Source: Lachnospiraceae bacterium (GTDB lineage Bacteria > Bacillota > Clostridia > Lachnospirales > Lachnospiraceae). From it: a stretch of 64,000 bases of DNA. The stretch lies in contig JAFUZJ010000054.1 in assembly GCA_017476665.1 (NCBI GenBank), forward strand, positions 1 to 64,000, given 5' to 3'. Each line of letters starts with the position of its first letter. Positions within the stretch are counted from its first letter, which is position 1. Shown in pieces: positions 8,024 to 19,300 of the stretch. A program made the position numbers and the translations under genes. Under the pieces are notes generated by a model. That model was not told the origin of the DNA. It ran no database searches and saw only the letters and a list, made by a program, of their open reading frames with translations.

Positions 8024-9244
8024 CTACATGGTCGTGGTATAGGTGGAATTTCCATCCAGATTATATGCCGCATTGGACGTATAACCATTGGAAGCATCCG
8101 CCTGCGTTCCCATATAGTAATTTACCAGAGATGCACTGGTAGCAACAGAGGAACCATAATCCTGGAACGTACTCTTCACCTGAGCCATGTCAGCATTCTT
8201 GAATACATCCTCATTCACCGACAATCTGCCATTGCTGCCCACCGTAACGCCAAACTGACTCAATGCATCTGCACTCCTCGCCGTAGTCTCTTTGATCCTT
8301 GTCAGGTTAGCGGACACACCGGAATTTGTGCTGGACTCTGCCGCATCAAACATCTTATTGTAATTGTCCGCAAAACTCTTTACCGTAGACAGAATGCTCG
8401 CCACATCATACTGATCGGTTTCCTTGCCGTCTTTATCCTTCACCTTCGCATAAAGATCCGCAGACGACAGTGCCTTCGCATCTGCCTTCACACCTGCAGC
8501 ACTGGTATTGGTATCCTGTTTCGCCGCCGTGGTGGTCGCAACGCTGGACGTACCAGAATTGCCTGTGGCATATCCCAGACGGGACGCAACCATAGAACCG
8601 TAACTTGTGATATCGCTGCCGGAAAACAATTCCTGCACCTTGGATACATCTGCAGATTTCAATGCCTTCTCATCCAAAGCCAAAGTTCCGTCCGAATTCA
8701 CCGTGACTCCGATCTCCGCCAACTTATCCGCGTTGGTAGCGGTACTGCGCATCATGGAAGCCACATTCGCGGTCTTGCTCTGCAAATTAGAATCCTTCGC
8801 AGCATTCACCACATTGTTATACTCCGACACGAATGACTTCATGAGCGAGCCCACCTTATCCTGCACGGACTGACTGCCGCTCACATTCGCATAAGCGCTG
8901 TCACTCTGCAATGCGGAAACAGAACTCTTCAGGCTGGAAAGCCCGGTGGTCAATGTGGAATTCGCTTTCTGCGTCTTGGCCGAAACAGTCGGATTCTTCT
9001 TGGAATCCAGGATCTGACTCAAAACATCCGTAGACTTCTTCGTCGTGCCGGAGGTCTTCCCTGTAGTCTGGTCAGCCCCCTGTGACTTGTAATAAGCTTT
9101 CAGCGTCTGCTTGTATGCACCGCTCTGAATCGACTTTCTCTCTGTAAACATGCCATACAGATCAGCCGAATTGCTCTTCGAGGTACTACCCGAGCCAAAC
9201 AGCGCGCTGATTGAATTAGAACTCCATGAACTTAACGTCGACAT
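8024..9244 (-). CDS. FliD-like secreted protein with two repeated domains
   Basis: The start is ATG 9244, 8 nt after AAGGAG. Upstream in-frame starts are too close to that site. The 406-residue product is Ser/Thr/Ala-rich with no signal peptide. Two copies of a unit recur: LAEIGVTVNSDGTLALDEKAL (about residues 185-235) and LSQFGVTVGSNGRLSVNEDVF (about 330-380). Each is preceded by a helical stretch with YNN or YNKM. The IGV...DG.L.LDE pattern is that of the C-terminal part of the flagellar cap protein FliD. No other flagellar gene is seen nearby, so a flagellar role is doubtful and the export route is unknown. Confidence 0.55.
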   Translation of the reverse strand: MSTLSSWSSNSISALFGSGSTSKSNSADLYGMFTERKSIQSGAYKQTLKAYYKSQGADQTTGKTSGTTKKSTDVLSQILDSKKNPTVSAKTQKANSTLTTGLSSLKSSVSALQSDSAYANVSGSQSVQDKVGSLMKSFVSEYNNVVNAAKDSNLQSKTANVASMMRSTATNADKLAEIGVTVNSDGTLALDEKALKSADVSKVQELFSGSDITSYGSMVASRLGYATGNSGTSSVATTTAAKQDTNTSAAGVKADAKALSSADLYAKVKDKDGKETDQYDVASILSTVKSFADNYNKMFDAAESSTNSGVSANLTRIKETTARSADALSQFGVTVGSNGRLSVNEDVFKNADMAQVKSTFQDYGSSVATSASLVNYYMGTQADASNGYTSNAAYNLDGNSTYTTTM

Positions 9245-9309
9245 AATCATCACTCCTTTGAAAACACGTCACATCCATGTGAAAAAAGTTTACAATTTTC
9301 CTTATACTA

Positions 9310-9338
9310 ATAATAACGTATATACCCGGAAAAATCAA
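9310..9338 (-). promoter_or_regulatory. sigma-A promoter of the FliD-like gene
   Basis: On the minus strand -35 TTGATT (9333-9338) and -10 TATTAT (9310-9315) have 17-bp spacing. The start codon is about 65 bp downstream, so this is a monocistronic unit ended by the hairpin at 7937-7969. Confidence 0.6.
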
Positions 9339-9346
9339 GAAGTTTC

Positions 9347-10774
9347 TTAATATTTTGCCTTTTCTCCCTGTACAATCCCCAAAATGGTTTCGAACACAGT
9401 TTGATTGTCCTGTACCACCAGTGCTACTCTCTCTTTCGCCCGGCTCAGACCATGGAACAGATTGCGCACTGCCTCTCCCTTGGACCGGAGGTATCCCGCC
9501 TCATCATACCGGAAGCTGTCATCCAGAAACATTACCACCCGGTCAAACTCTTTCCGCGCCACCTCCACGGCATCCCGGATATACACGTACCCTTCCGCCT
9601 CATAGTTATGCAGCAGCCGCTCCGCCTCCATGCAGTTGTTGCCATAAGATAACGTCACCGACGGATACTCTCTTCTGTGATTGCCGTTCTTCACATACAT
9701 CACGCACCCGATAAATGCAGAAAGTTCACTGTTCACACGGATCCGGTTGGTCAGCTGATACGACACATAATCGGGGATCTCCTCAATCAGCCGTGCCCCG
9801 TCCTGTGTCCGCTCCATTGGCGAAATGGCATCTTCCCTGTCATACGAAAAGATCACCGGTGCCTTCCATGCCTCCGCGCGCTCCAGCACCTCCTGCAATA
9901 CAGGAGCCTCGATCCGATGCCCCTCATCCACGCAGATCACCGCGTATCTTCCCGCGTCACGCCATTTCTCCAACATGCTCCGATCAAAAAAATCAATCCG
10001 TTTCAGCCGCTCATCCAACTGCTCCAATTCTTTTACCCAGGAACCGAAGTGCAGCACACACACCTTTTCCCGCCAGGAGAGCTGCATAGCGATGTCATAG
10101 AGCAGGATTGTCTTCCCCGTACCCGGCAACCCGGTAAAGCCCTGGACACATTGTGCATTCTGCTGGATTCGTTTCAGAATATGCTTTTTGATATCCTTCT
10201 GCTGGGACGTCAGAAAATACTCCTGTCTGAGAAACCGTCCCGGATCTGTCAACGGCGAGATCAGGTATTTATCCTCCTTGAACAGTTCCTCAATGTCGCC
10301 GTCATAGCAGTTATCCTGCCTGTGCAGGACCTCTGCCAGTTCCTCCCAGTGTGCCTCCACCAGCCTCCCGCTATTGGACAGCCGCACCAATCTGTCCCTG
10401 CTGCTGACGTATGTGTACGAATAGATTGTCCGTCCCAGTGTCCCCAGATAATGCCTGTTCTGCAAAAGCTGTTTCTGGATCACCTCATCCGGCACGTCCC
10501 CGCTCTTTAACTCCACATTCACCACATAGTCCGCGTTCACGCGCAGCAGGTCAAATTCTTTTCCCAACTTGGGCATGATAAAGGAATAGAAGAATTCCAT
10601 TTCATAGGCACGTTCCTCCACCGCCTCCAGCTTGGCGGAAAATGCTTTCAGATCCTGAATCTCCCATTCCTTGATCTTCAGATAATGTTTTCGTCGGGAC
10701 ATCTGCCTCTCCAGCCTCTGCTGTGTCAGCGGATCATCCAGCCGTGTCAGGGCATAAATATTGATGGGTTTCAA
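9347..10774 (-). CDS. DUF2075-like P-loop helicase with an N-terminal nuclease-like region
   Basis: The 475-residue protein has Walker A TGLPGTGKT (about residues 214-222), Walker B VDEGH (282-286), a motif III-like IFSYDREDAI, an Arg-containing TNRIR block and FHGLSRAKERVALVV near the end. This is the layout of DUF2075/Schlafen-3-like superfamily-1 helicases. Before the helicase, LRVNADYVVNVELKSG (about 77-92) resembles the D-x(n)-ExK core of PD-(D/E)xK nucleases. The substrate is not known. Such proteins occur in DNA repair and defence settings. It stands between two single-gene units. Confidence 0.65.
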   Translation of the reverse strand: MKPINIYALTRLDDPLTQQRLERQMSRRKHYLKIKEWEIQDLKAFSAKLEAVEERAYEMEFFYSFIMPKLGKEFDLLRVNADYVVNVELKSGDVPDEVIQKQLLQNRHYLGTLGRTIYSYTYVSSRDRLVRLSNSGRLVEAHWEELAEVLHRQDNCYDGDIEELFKEDKYLISPLTDPGRFLRQEYFLTSQQKDIKKHILKRIQQNAQCVQGFTGLPGTGKTILLYDIAMQLSWREKVCVLHFGSWVKELEQLDERLKRIDFFDRSMLEKWRDAGRYAVICVDEGHRIEAPVLQEVLERAEAWKAPVIFSYDREDAISPMERTQDGARLIEEIPDYVSYQLTNRIRVNSELSAFIGCVMYVKNGNHRREYPSVTLSYGNNCMEAERLLHNYEAEGYVYIRDAVEVARKEFDRVVMFLDDSFRYDEAGYLRSKGEAVRNLFHGLSRAKERVALVVQDNQTVFETILGIVQGEKAKY

Positions 10775-10889
10775 TGTCGGTCACCTGCCTGATCTGTTTA
10801 CCCTGATTATACCCCAGTCTGCCTTCTGCCACAAGTAGGACTTTGACACAATCGGCCTGCCCCGCAGTCTGGCCCTTCCGTTCCCATTC

Positions 10890-11810
10890 TTATACGATCT
10901 CGTGCTGCAACAGCACATGACTCAACACTGTCACAAACACTGCCACCAATAGCGCACGCATTGCCACAGGCCCCTTCAAACCAATCTCATACGTGTCCCC
11001 AAGCCACATACTGATGCAAAAAAGACTCCCAAAGACCGCCCTCAGCACATAATAATGCACCCCCCGGAATACAAAGGTTCCTCTCCCTGCCGCAATGTCC
11101 CGCCTGCCCCGGAAGAAATAACACAACACGCAGACACAGATACTTACCGCCACCGGAAATTCCAGCAATGGCTCCAACTCGATGATCACCAGGTAATGAA
11201 GCACTGTGAAAAAAACACATCCCAGTATGCTCCTGCTGACCTGTCTGCCCAAAACAGCAATGCAATAGAACATAAAGCATATCTGTATCGCCCGCACATA
11301 ATCCGGGAAATAATACCCAAATGCCCCAAACAATTCCTTCTTATACAGCTCACCCAATCCAATTCTCACAATCCGGTACACGGCATTCTCCACCAGCAAC
11401 AACGCGCCAAAGGAAATTGCGCCGCAGAGGATATCATAGGTCACAAAGCTGCTTCTTCGGATTGGCATCCGCTCCTCCATCTCTATACCGCCTTTTTGAC
11501 TCTGTACTGTCCATCTTGCCAACTGAAATCCCCACAGCAGCACTACCGCCACACCGGTAAGCAGATCTGCCCTATCCTTCACCCGCATATGAAAGTTCAT
11601 GTAAGCATTAGCGCTATCACGCATTAACACAGTCTCCTGTTCTCCGCTCACCGCCTCCATTTTCCGGGAATTTTCCGTCTGGATCGCCTGATACGCGCTC
11701 ACGCTCTGGGCAAGAAAGGTGAACCAATAGACCCCAAATACAAGTATCGCCGACGCCAATACTATCCAATACCTTCTGTCTCTCCGAAATAACTTTCCAA
11801 ACTCCCTCAT
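10890..11810 (-). CDS. ABC-2 type transporter membrane subunit
   Basis: The 306-residue protein has a basic N-terminus and about six hydrophobic helices, with a large extracellular loop after the first one, as in ABC-2 permeases of YtrC/YtrD type. Its start overlaps the end of the ABC ATPase gene by 4 bp, and a GntR regulator lies upstream. The three form a regulator-ATPase-permease operon of the kind used for antibiotic or cell-envelope stress export. The substrate cannot be read from sequence. Confidence 0.75.
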   Translation of the reverse strand: MREFGKLFRRDRRYWIVLASAILVFGVYWFTFLAQSVSAYQAIQTENSRKMEAVSGEQETVLMRDSANAYMNFHMRVKDRADLLTGVAVVLLWGFQLARWTVQSQKGGIEMEERMPIRRSSFVTYDILCGAISFGALLLVENAVYRIVRIGLGELYKKELFGAFGYYFPDYVRAIQICFMFYCIAVLGRQVSRSILGCVFFTVLHYLVIIELEPLLEFPVAVSICVCVLCYFFRGRRDIAAGRGTFVFRGVHYYVLRAVFGSLFCISMWLGDTYEIGLKGPVAMRALLVAVFVTVLSHVLLQHEIV

Positions 11811-12712
11811 AAATTTGCCTCCTTCTGCAGATTTCCATGGTGCATGACCAGAGCATAGACCTCCTCTAACGACACCCTGTCTTTCGCAATCTCCCGCAGA
11901 CCCATAGACGCCAAACGCGACTCATTTAGCCGCCTGTCCCCTATGGTATAGAGCGTCACGTTCTTTCCCATCCAGTGGTCTACCGCCACGCTGATACCAT
12001 CCTGCTTCTGCAACGTCTTCGCGACAGCCTCGTCCGCCGCCACGGCATTCCACTTCTGCACCTGCTCAAACAGATCATCCACCGGTGCATCCAACATAAT
12101 TGTTCCCTCTTTCAAGAATGCCACCCTGTCGCACAGCCGTTCCACGCTCTCCAAATCATGACTGCAAAGCAGTACACCGATCTCCCGCTCCTCTGCTTCC
12201 TTGGTCAAAAGTTCGCGAAAAATCACTTTCCCGTCCTGATCCACCCCTGTTTCCGGCTCGTCCAACAGCAGATATTCCGCATTCTGCGCAAACATAAGTG
12301 CCAGCACGAACCGGGTATATTGCCCCTTAGAGAGCGTCTCCGGCCTTTTCTTCAAATCAAGCGACATTCTCTCTGCCAACTGTAAAAAACGCTCCATGGA
12401 AAAATCGTCGTACAGAATCTCCATATCCCGCATAATATGCTTCAGGGAACAACCTCCTGCAAAGCCCATAGTATCGGATCCGTATGCCACCTTTTGCTTA
12501 ACCTCCGGCATGTCATAGATTGTCTTTCCATCATAACTCACCTGTCCTTTGCGCGGTTTGTAAGTGCCATTCATGCACTTCAATAGCGTGGTCTTTCCGG
12601 AACCATTGGGACCCACCAGTCCACAGATCTGTCCTTTTTCTATTCTCAGATTAATGTCGTGCAGTACTTCCGTTTTATCATAACTTTGCGTTACATTTTC
12701 TACCGCGATCAT
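11807..12712 (-). CDS. ABC transporter ATP-binding protein
   Basis: The 301-residue protein has Walker A GPNGSGKTTLL (residues 34-44), signature LSKGQYTRFVLAL, Walker B YLLLDEPETGVD and an H-loop CSHDLE. The C-terminal 80 residues resemble the DUF4162-like tail of drug and lantibiotic exporters. It energises the downstream permease (4-bp overlap) and lies 44 bp after the GntR gene. Because the operon is headed by a YtrA-type repressor, it likely responds to a cell-wall-active compound. This is inferred from family knowledge. Confidence 0.92.
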   Translation of the reverse strand: MIAVENVTQSYDKTEVLHDINLRIEKGQICGLVGPNGSGKTTLLKCMNGTYKPRKGQVSYDGKTIYDMPEVKQKVAYGSDTMGFAGGCSLKHIMRDMEILYDDFSMERFLQLAERMSLDLKKRPETLSKGQYTRFVLALMFAQNAEYLLLDEPETGVDQDGKVIFRELLTKEAEEREIGVLLCSHDLESVERLCDRVAFLKEGTIMLDAPVDDLFEQVQKWNAVAADEAVAKTLQKQDGISVAVDHWMGKNVTLYTIGDRRLNESRLASMGLREIAKDRVSLEEVYALVMHHGNLQKEANL

Positions 12713-12756
12713 CTATGTCCCTCCGTTCTTTCTTGCTCTCTTCCCTTTTTCGCGTC

Positions 12757-13128
12757 TCAGATTGCATCATATATCTCCCCGATCATCTGCAACACCATTT
12801 CCTTAGAGACCTTCGCCCGCTTCAACTCGATCAGTTCACTTCTCAAATTACATCGGATCTTTTCCCTGTCAAGCGGCAGTGTCTCCGTGACCGGCTGTGC
12901 GGCGATAAATGTCCCTTTCGCGCGAATGGTCTCGATCACCTGCTGCCGCTCCATCTCCTGATATGCCTTCGCCACCGTGGATGGCGTCACACCCAGATCC
13001 TTTGCCATCCCCCGCACCGACGGGATGGCATCCCCAGGCTTCAGATACCCTTGCAGAATCTGAAGCTTTATACTCTCGATGATCTGCTCATAAATCGGCT
13101 TTTTACTCCTGTAATCCAGTTCTATCAC
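12757..13128 (-). CDS. GntR-family (YtrA-type) transcriptional regulator
   Basis: The start is taken as GTG 13128, which follows GGGGGTGAGTAC. A longer frame to 13185 would add an atypical Cys-rich leader. The 123-residue product has the winged-helix GntR domain: PIYEQIIESIKLQILQGYLK, PSVRGMAKDLGV and STVAKAYQEMERQ. A short C-terminal helical dimerisation tail follows, which is the YtrA subclass. YtrA regulators repress their own ABC-transporter operon. Here the gene heads the ATPase and permease genes behind a consensus promoter at 13216-13244. Confidence 0.88.
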   Translation of the reverse strand: MIELDYRSKKPIYEQIIESIKLQILQGYLKPGDAIPSVRGMAKDLGVTPSTVAKAYQEMERQQVIETIRAKGTFIAAQPVTETLPLDREKIRCNLRSELIELKRAKVSKEMVLQMIGEIYDAI

Positions 13129-13215
13129 GTACTCACCCCCTCTGTCTCTGCACCAGTATTCATGTCCGGATATACAAAATTCCATCTGTGTTATCTGTAT
13201 TGCTCTGTGTAGTAC

Positions 13216-13244
13216 AGTATAGCATATGTTCTTTTACCTGTCAA
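13216..13244 (-). promoter_or_regulatory. consensus promoter of the GntR-ABC operon
   Basis: On the minus strand TTGACA (13239-13244) and TATACT (13216-13221) are 17 bp apart. Short TCTGTGT/ACAGTA-type repeats just downstream (13180-13216) are a plausible autorepression operator. Confidence 0.8.
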
Positions 13245-13256
13245 GCAATTACACAC

Positions 13257-13291
13257 AAAAAAGGAATCGCTTTTTCCTTACGATTCCTTTT
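13257..13291 (-). terminator. terminator of the giant surface-protein gene
   Basis: A stem GGAATCG / CGATTCC with an 11-nt loop is followed on the minus strand by a seven-T run. It lies 28 bp after the stop codon. Confidence 0.8.
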
Positions 13292-13318
13292 CCGTTCTAT
13301 GCTGTTTTATCATTTTTT

Positions 13319-16300
13319 CTATGTCATTCCCCGCTTTTTCATGCGTCTTCTGAGCACCGCTGCACCGAGCGCCCCCATTAACAGCAGGATCAGCCAGGTC
13401 TTTTCATCCGGCAGATACTCCTCCCCTGTCTTCGGCGACTTCTTCACAGGCGCATTTTCATCTGTGGGCGATGCCGGCTGTCTCCCGGGTTCCACGGGAT
13501 CTTCGCGTTCCTCCATATCCTTGTCCGTATAGACCAACGCATAGGTGGAGAACCGGTCTGTGGCAAAGCTTAACGTCGTTCCGCTTTCATCCTGTACCGT
13601 GTCAAGCAATTTGGCCTGCCCGTCATGCACACGTACCACCTTGAAACTTCTCGTATACTCGCTGTATCGCTCGGGCAGATCCGGCGCATTCATAACGATC
13701 TCGATCGGCGTATCCACCTCATGAACCGTGCTGATTCCCTGGGTCTCCCCGTCAATGATGATCTGTTTGAACAAAGTGATATCGAAATAGGTAACCCCCG
13801 TGGCCCCCTGCGCTGCCAGTTTTGCCACTTCCGCCCGCTCCGATGCCTGCACGCTGGTATCAATGCCGGAAATGTTCAGATACAGATTTACCACATAGTC
13901 CAGTCCCGCTTTTCGTGCTTTCTCCGTCACTGCCTGCTCATCTGCCGTGAGTACATTCGCTGCCAGATCCGCTGTCAGATCTTCCGTCTGTACCAAAGGC
14001 ACGTCTTCTTCCAGAACAATATAAGTGACGATCTTTCCCGTTCCTTCTGCGATCTCACCCTTTCCGTCGGTCTGTGTCTTAGCCGTGTCCACGATCTTCC
14101 AGGTGAGATTTACCGTACCGTAATATTTTCCTTTTCCCGTTACCGTAATGCTGTAAGTACCCATTTTTTCAGCTTCCGGTGTTCCCGTAAGCTCATATTC
14201 TTCCTGCGCAAGCCGCATTTTGTGATCCGTCACAACCACCTGCGGCACATGGCGGACACCCTCCTGATAATCAAACACTTCCCTGTCGAGTGTTGCAATG
14301 CATTCCCGCAGGCTCTTTGGCGCCGCAGACAGATACGTCGCATTTCCCGCTCCGTCGACCAGTTTTGCATAAACCGTATAGCCGCCTCTCGCCGGAATAT
14401 CAAAATCACCGTTGTACGGCTTCCACGCTTCCTCGCCCAGTAAACGCAGCGCCGTATCCGTCAGCGTACCGGTGGTCCTGTAATATAAAATCCGGTCCAG
14501 ACCGCTTCCGGTGTCCTCCCCTGTAATCTTCACATTCCGCAGTTCTTCCGCCGCATTGCTCCAAATTCCTTTCGCCTCTGTGTCGGACAGCGTGATCCTG
14601 CCTGTGGGCGGCGTGATGTCAGCTACTCCTTCCACCGTAAAGATACTGTCCGTTTCCGCCCTGTCTATAGCAAACGTATAAATTCTGCCTCCATTGTCAT
14701 CCGTCCCCGCATCAGTCAGGCTGACTGCCATTCCATTCAAACGGACCGCAAAATTGCCTTCCGCCCCGCCGGTCACCATGCTGTAACCTCTGTGCAATAC
14801 AAATGTTACGGTCGCGCTCTCATGCCATGCCAGACCGCCCCGGGCAGTCACCGCCTCATCCACCGTCATGGTATATCCGATCTGTTCCGCTTTCCGGGGA
14901 AGTTCCACCTGCAATCTTCTACCCGGCTCGATCACGACTTCAGCCACGTCAGAAGCCGTATAATTCTTCTTTGCCGCATAACGCACCTGATAAGTGCCGG
15001 CGGCAAACGTAAGATCAGTCTGGGACACCGGTACAAACGCAGACAAAACAGCCAAATCTCCTTCTGCCTTCCCATATTCCATGCCCACGTCAAGTCCCTG
15101 AATCCTGCCGTCTGCTTTGCCCCAAACGGTCTCCGCTATCGCTGTAAGTTTGGGAACCTGCTGTTCTTTTTCCGTAATGCGAAATACCGCCTGCTCCGGA
15201 TTATACAGCGTCAGTATATAATGCGCATTTGCCAGATTTCCCAGATTGTACGCGTATTCTCCCGCATCCTCGCCGGAATCTCTTCCGATATTTCCCGTCA
15301 ACGCCTCGCTGTCCGCCAGTCCTTCCGCCACATAAGTCAGTTCCGGATCCGCCTCCCCATACACCTTCTGTGCAGCCACCGGCGTAATGCGGATCTCTTT
15401 CGGCACGATACGAAATGATGCTTCCACATCGGCACCGATATAATTGCCCTTTAACGCAATGCTCGCACCTGCAGACGTTTCAGCAGTACTCAGCTCCACA
15501 TTGTTGCTGTATGTTGCCTCATAATCCACACCTGCCCGCAGCACACTGCCGCAACAGGTCACCGTGAGCGCCGGCTCGATTTCACTGCCCGTATACGCCT
15601 GATCCGCGATCGGTGCGATCTCCACAGGTCCTACAGATATCATAACGCTGGTACGATTTCCCGCCTTATCCATTGCCGTGACCACATGACTCTTTCCGTC
15701 CGCTGATATCGAATACGTACCGTCTTCCTCCGTCACATCCTGACCGTCCACTTTTACCAATTCCGGATAAGTATCCGTCACCGTAAACAATACATCTTTC
15801 GTATAAACCCAGCCGTCCACCACGCCGCTGATCACCGGCGGTATCGTATCGATCACCATGCCGTCCGAGGAGAGATACAGAACATTTCCTGCACGGTCGG
15901 TGACTTTTGCATAAATCACATACTTCGCATTCCGATCGATCATAAATGCGCCGCTGTATGCGGTCCAGTCCGTTTCCTCCATGGACTGCACCACCGCTTC
16001 ATCAAGCTGCGCTGCAGAAACATAATATCCTATGGATTCCACACCGCTTCCGGCGTCGGACGCTGTGATGGTCACGCGCTGCATCTCCTTAAAAAAGATG
16101 CCAAACGTAATTTTGTTCAGGATGCTCTGCCATGTATAGGTCGAAACCTGAATCTCTGCCTCCGGTTTGGTCACATCCGCCACACCCGCCACGGTCACCA
16201 CGCTGTCTGTTTCCGCCTGTGCAATGGTATATTGGTAGGTCGTATCACCGTTCGCATCTGTCCCTTCCCAGGTCAGAGATACGGTCACCCCATTCACCAT

Positions 16301-19300
16301 CACGGCAAAATCCTCCTCCGGCGTATATCCTGCTTTTAGCACAAAGGTAAGCACCGCATCCTCATGCCATGCCAGCTCCGTCCGATCCGCCGTCAGGAGA
16401 TATCCGATCTGATCATTCTGTCCCGGAAGGGTAACCGCGAGTTTCCTGCCAGGTCCTATCACCACATCCGCCGCCTCGGAAACCTGATAATTCTTACTTT
16501 CCGCATAGCGCACCCGGTAGGTTCCTGCCGCAAGTCTCATGCCCGCATCCGTCACCTTTTCATAGGTCGCTGCATTGCCTTCTGCATCCACCGGCGCATA
16601 CTCCATGTAGGGATTCCCCTCACCGCTGTATATCTCCAGTCCGGTGATCATGCCGTCCTTTTTCCCAAATATGGTTTCATCATTCCCTGAAAGTTCCGGC
16701 TTGCTCTGATTCCTCTTCTCGATGACAAAAGAGGTAGATACCAGCTCCGGATCCTTCGGCAGTGCATAATTGGATGCGTTCGCCCCGCCCAGGGACGCCG
16801 CCACAGCAGTATAGCTTTCACCGGGTTCATTGGCATCCGTCTGCTCTCCGGTCACGGCAATCGTCACCTCTTCACCGTCAAGCACGCCCTTTGCCACGGC
16901 CATCGGCTTCTGCGGCAAACCGTTATACACAAACTGCCTATTCCCCCACTCCACCTCGATTTCAATGGGAGAAATTGTAAAGTTTTTCGTCAGATCCTCA
17001 GCTGCCACTGTATAATTCGGATTACCCAAAAATGTGATCACGGCAATATACGGAGTATCGCTGGCATTTACCTGCTCTCCGCTCACCTCTATCACTCCGG
17101 CATCCCCGTCTGCAATCCCGTTCACGGTCACGGCCGGGATATGCGTGCTGCCGTCATAGACAAATTCCGTACTGCCCCACAGGATCTCCAGCTTCCGCGG
17201 TCGGATCTGAAACGTGCCTGCAAACGAAGCCGCCTGCACCCCGTCCCGTGTCACAGTGACCGAGATCGAAGCCGTGCCCACATTCGTGTTATTGGCATAA
17301 GCCGCCGTATATTCCTCTGTTGCCAGAACCGTTTCCTGTATCCCGCTTTCCGCTGCCTCACGCGTCTGAAGCGTCACCGACAGATCGTTCTGCACAACAG
17401 AGCTGCCGGTATAGATCAAATCCTCTATCCCTGTCACCACAAGCCTGGTTGTAACAAACTCCACCTGATCCGACAGCGGATTGGCAGCCGACCGGGCCAC
17501 CAGATAGTAGGCAGTCTCGGACTCCAGACCCGCGTAGATCACCGTGCCCTCCGGCGCCGCAGCATAGTCCTTCACAACCGTTTCCCCATCTGACGCAAGC
17601 AGAGCATATTCATACTGCGGATCCAGATGCGTAAAGCGCATACTCTCGGGATACACCGTCCAGTCAGGAAGAACCTCCTGTCCCTCCCCGTCCAACGTGG
17701 AGTCCACCGGATTAATGGCTGTCGTCACCGTATGAACATCCTGCACCCGGGCATCCGCTTTCCCGATCTCCAATGCCTGATGTAGATATGGCGTATCGTC
17801 TCCCAGATTCCGCCCTGTCATACTTTGCCCTGGCTGCCAGCCGATCGTGGTGTCCGATACATTCCCAAGTACTTCCCCTGCAAGAGACAAGACATTGCTA
17901 TCCGGGTCCACCAGTCTGTAAGAAAAGTCCGTATCCAACTCCTTCGCTGTGACCGTGGAAGAGGTGACCTCATAATTCCCCTTTTGCGCCTGCTTGATCA
18001 CATGAATTGAATTCAGGATATCCGGATCCAGACTGGAATAAAAATCCGATGTGACCACGCTCCCTGCTGCCATTGTCCCATAATCAAAAGTGACCGCAAT
18101 GGCATCGTCCTCCAATACATATCCGTTTGTATTCGTCTTTGTCATGACAATGTCGCTGTCTTCCGCATATGTCTTTGCAGTAATCGGTGCTGTATCCCAA
18201 AGTCCCGTCAAATAAGCACTGTTTGGGGAAAAGGCAACCGCTCTCGAAGCCCTGACCCTATTATCAAATATCATAAAAAAGAACGCATTCAGTGTTTCTG
18301 CGCCTCTGGCAACCACCAGACAGTAATTTTGCTCCCCAGCAGGTTTGGTCGGATCCGGGTTGCAAACCACTTTATCGTAGGTGTAATGGGTATTATGTGT
18401 CCATTTGTCCTGATCCGGATCAAAACTCCGCACAAATCTGACATTCGAAATACTCTTGCCGCTGTTGTTTATAACCTTAAGAGAAGTGTTATACTGCTTG
18501 TCATAGACGCCAAAGGAATAGGTGAAAGAAATCTCTACTCCCTCCGCCGTCGTTCCCATGACAGTACAGGAAAGCGTATCCCCATAGGAAGTATCTACCG
18601 CCTCGGGCTGTACTGACCAACTTCCGGTATAGTTGCCATTTCGATCTGCAACCAAGTGTTCATAGGTTGTATCGTTCAGTTTATAAGAAAAGATCCATCT
18701 CTCCTCCGGATCTCCCGGCACAAAAAAGTCTCCGCTGGTAGGTACATTGCCGGTACCCCATCCATCCTCATCAATCAAAAGTCCCAGCATTCCATAACGT
18801 TCCGTTCCCGATTTGCTTGTCCAATTGGTGTCCGGAGAGTTTTGCTCGCAGTGAAATCCCCACACCGCATCAGGGGCAGCAGAAGTTCCAAAACTCCCGT
18901 GTTTACTGATACCGATCTCCATATAGTATCCGCCCAGATAGACATTTCCCTTGCTGTCCGTATAACTGCGGGGCTGCGTATAATCGATGGACACCGCATC
19001 CGTCACAACAATCCCATATTCCACCCCATCCATGGTGAATTTCAGCCACTCTTCGGTATAAAAAGGCTGTCTCGCCGCCACAGACCACACGCCGTCTTCC
19101 CGGACAGCCGAGAACAGTTCCTCATTGCTCACCGACACATCCGTAATCTCGCCGTTCACCGTGATCCCCACTGCATCCAGAATGGCCGACAGGCTCACCC
19201 TTTCATCCCCCTGCAGCACATACTGCCTGGTTCCGTAGGTGAACTCCACCGTGTAATAGGAAAATCCCTGCGTCTGGGCCACAACCGCCGCATCCACGTC

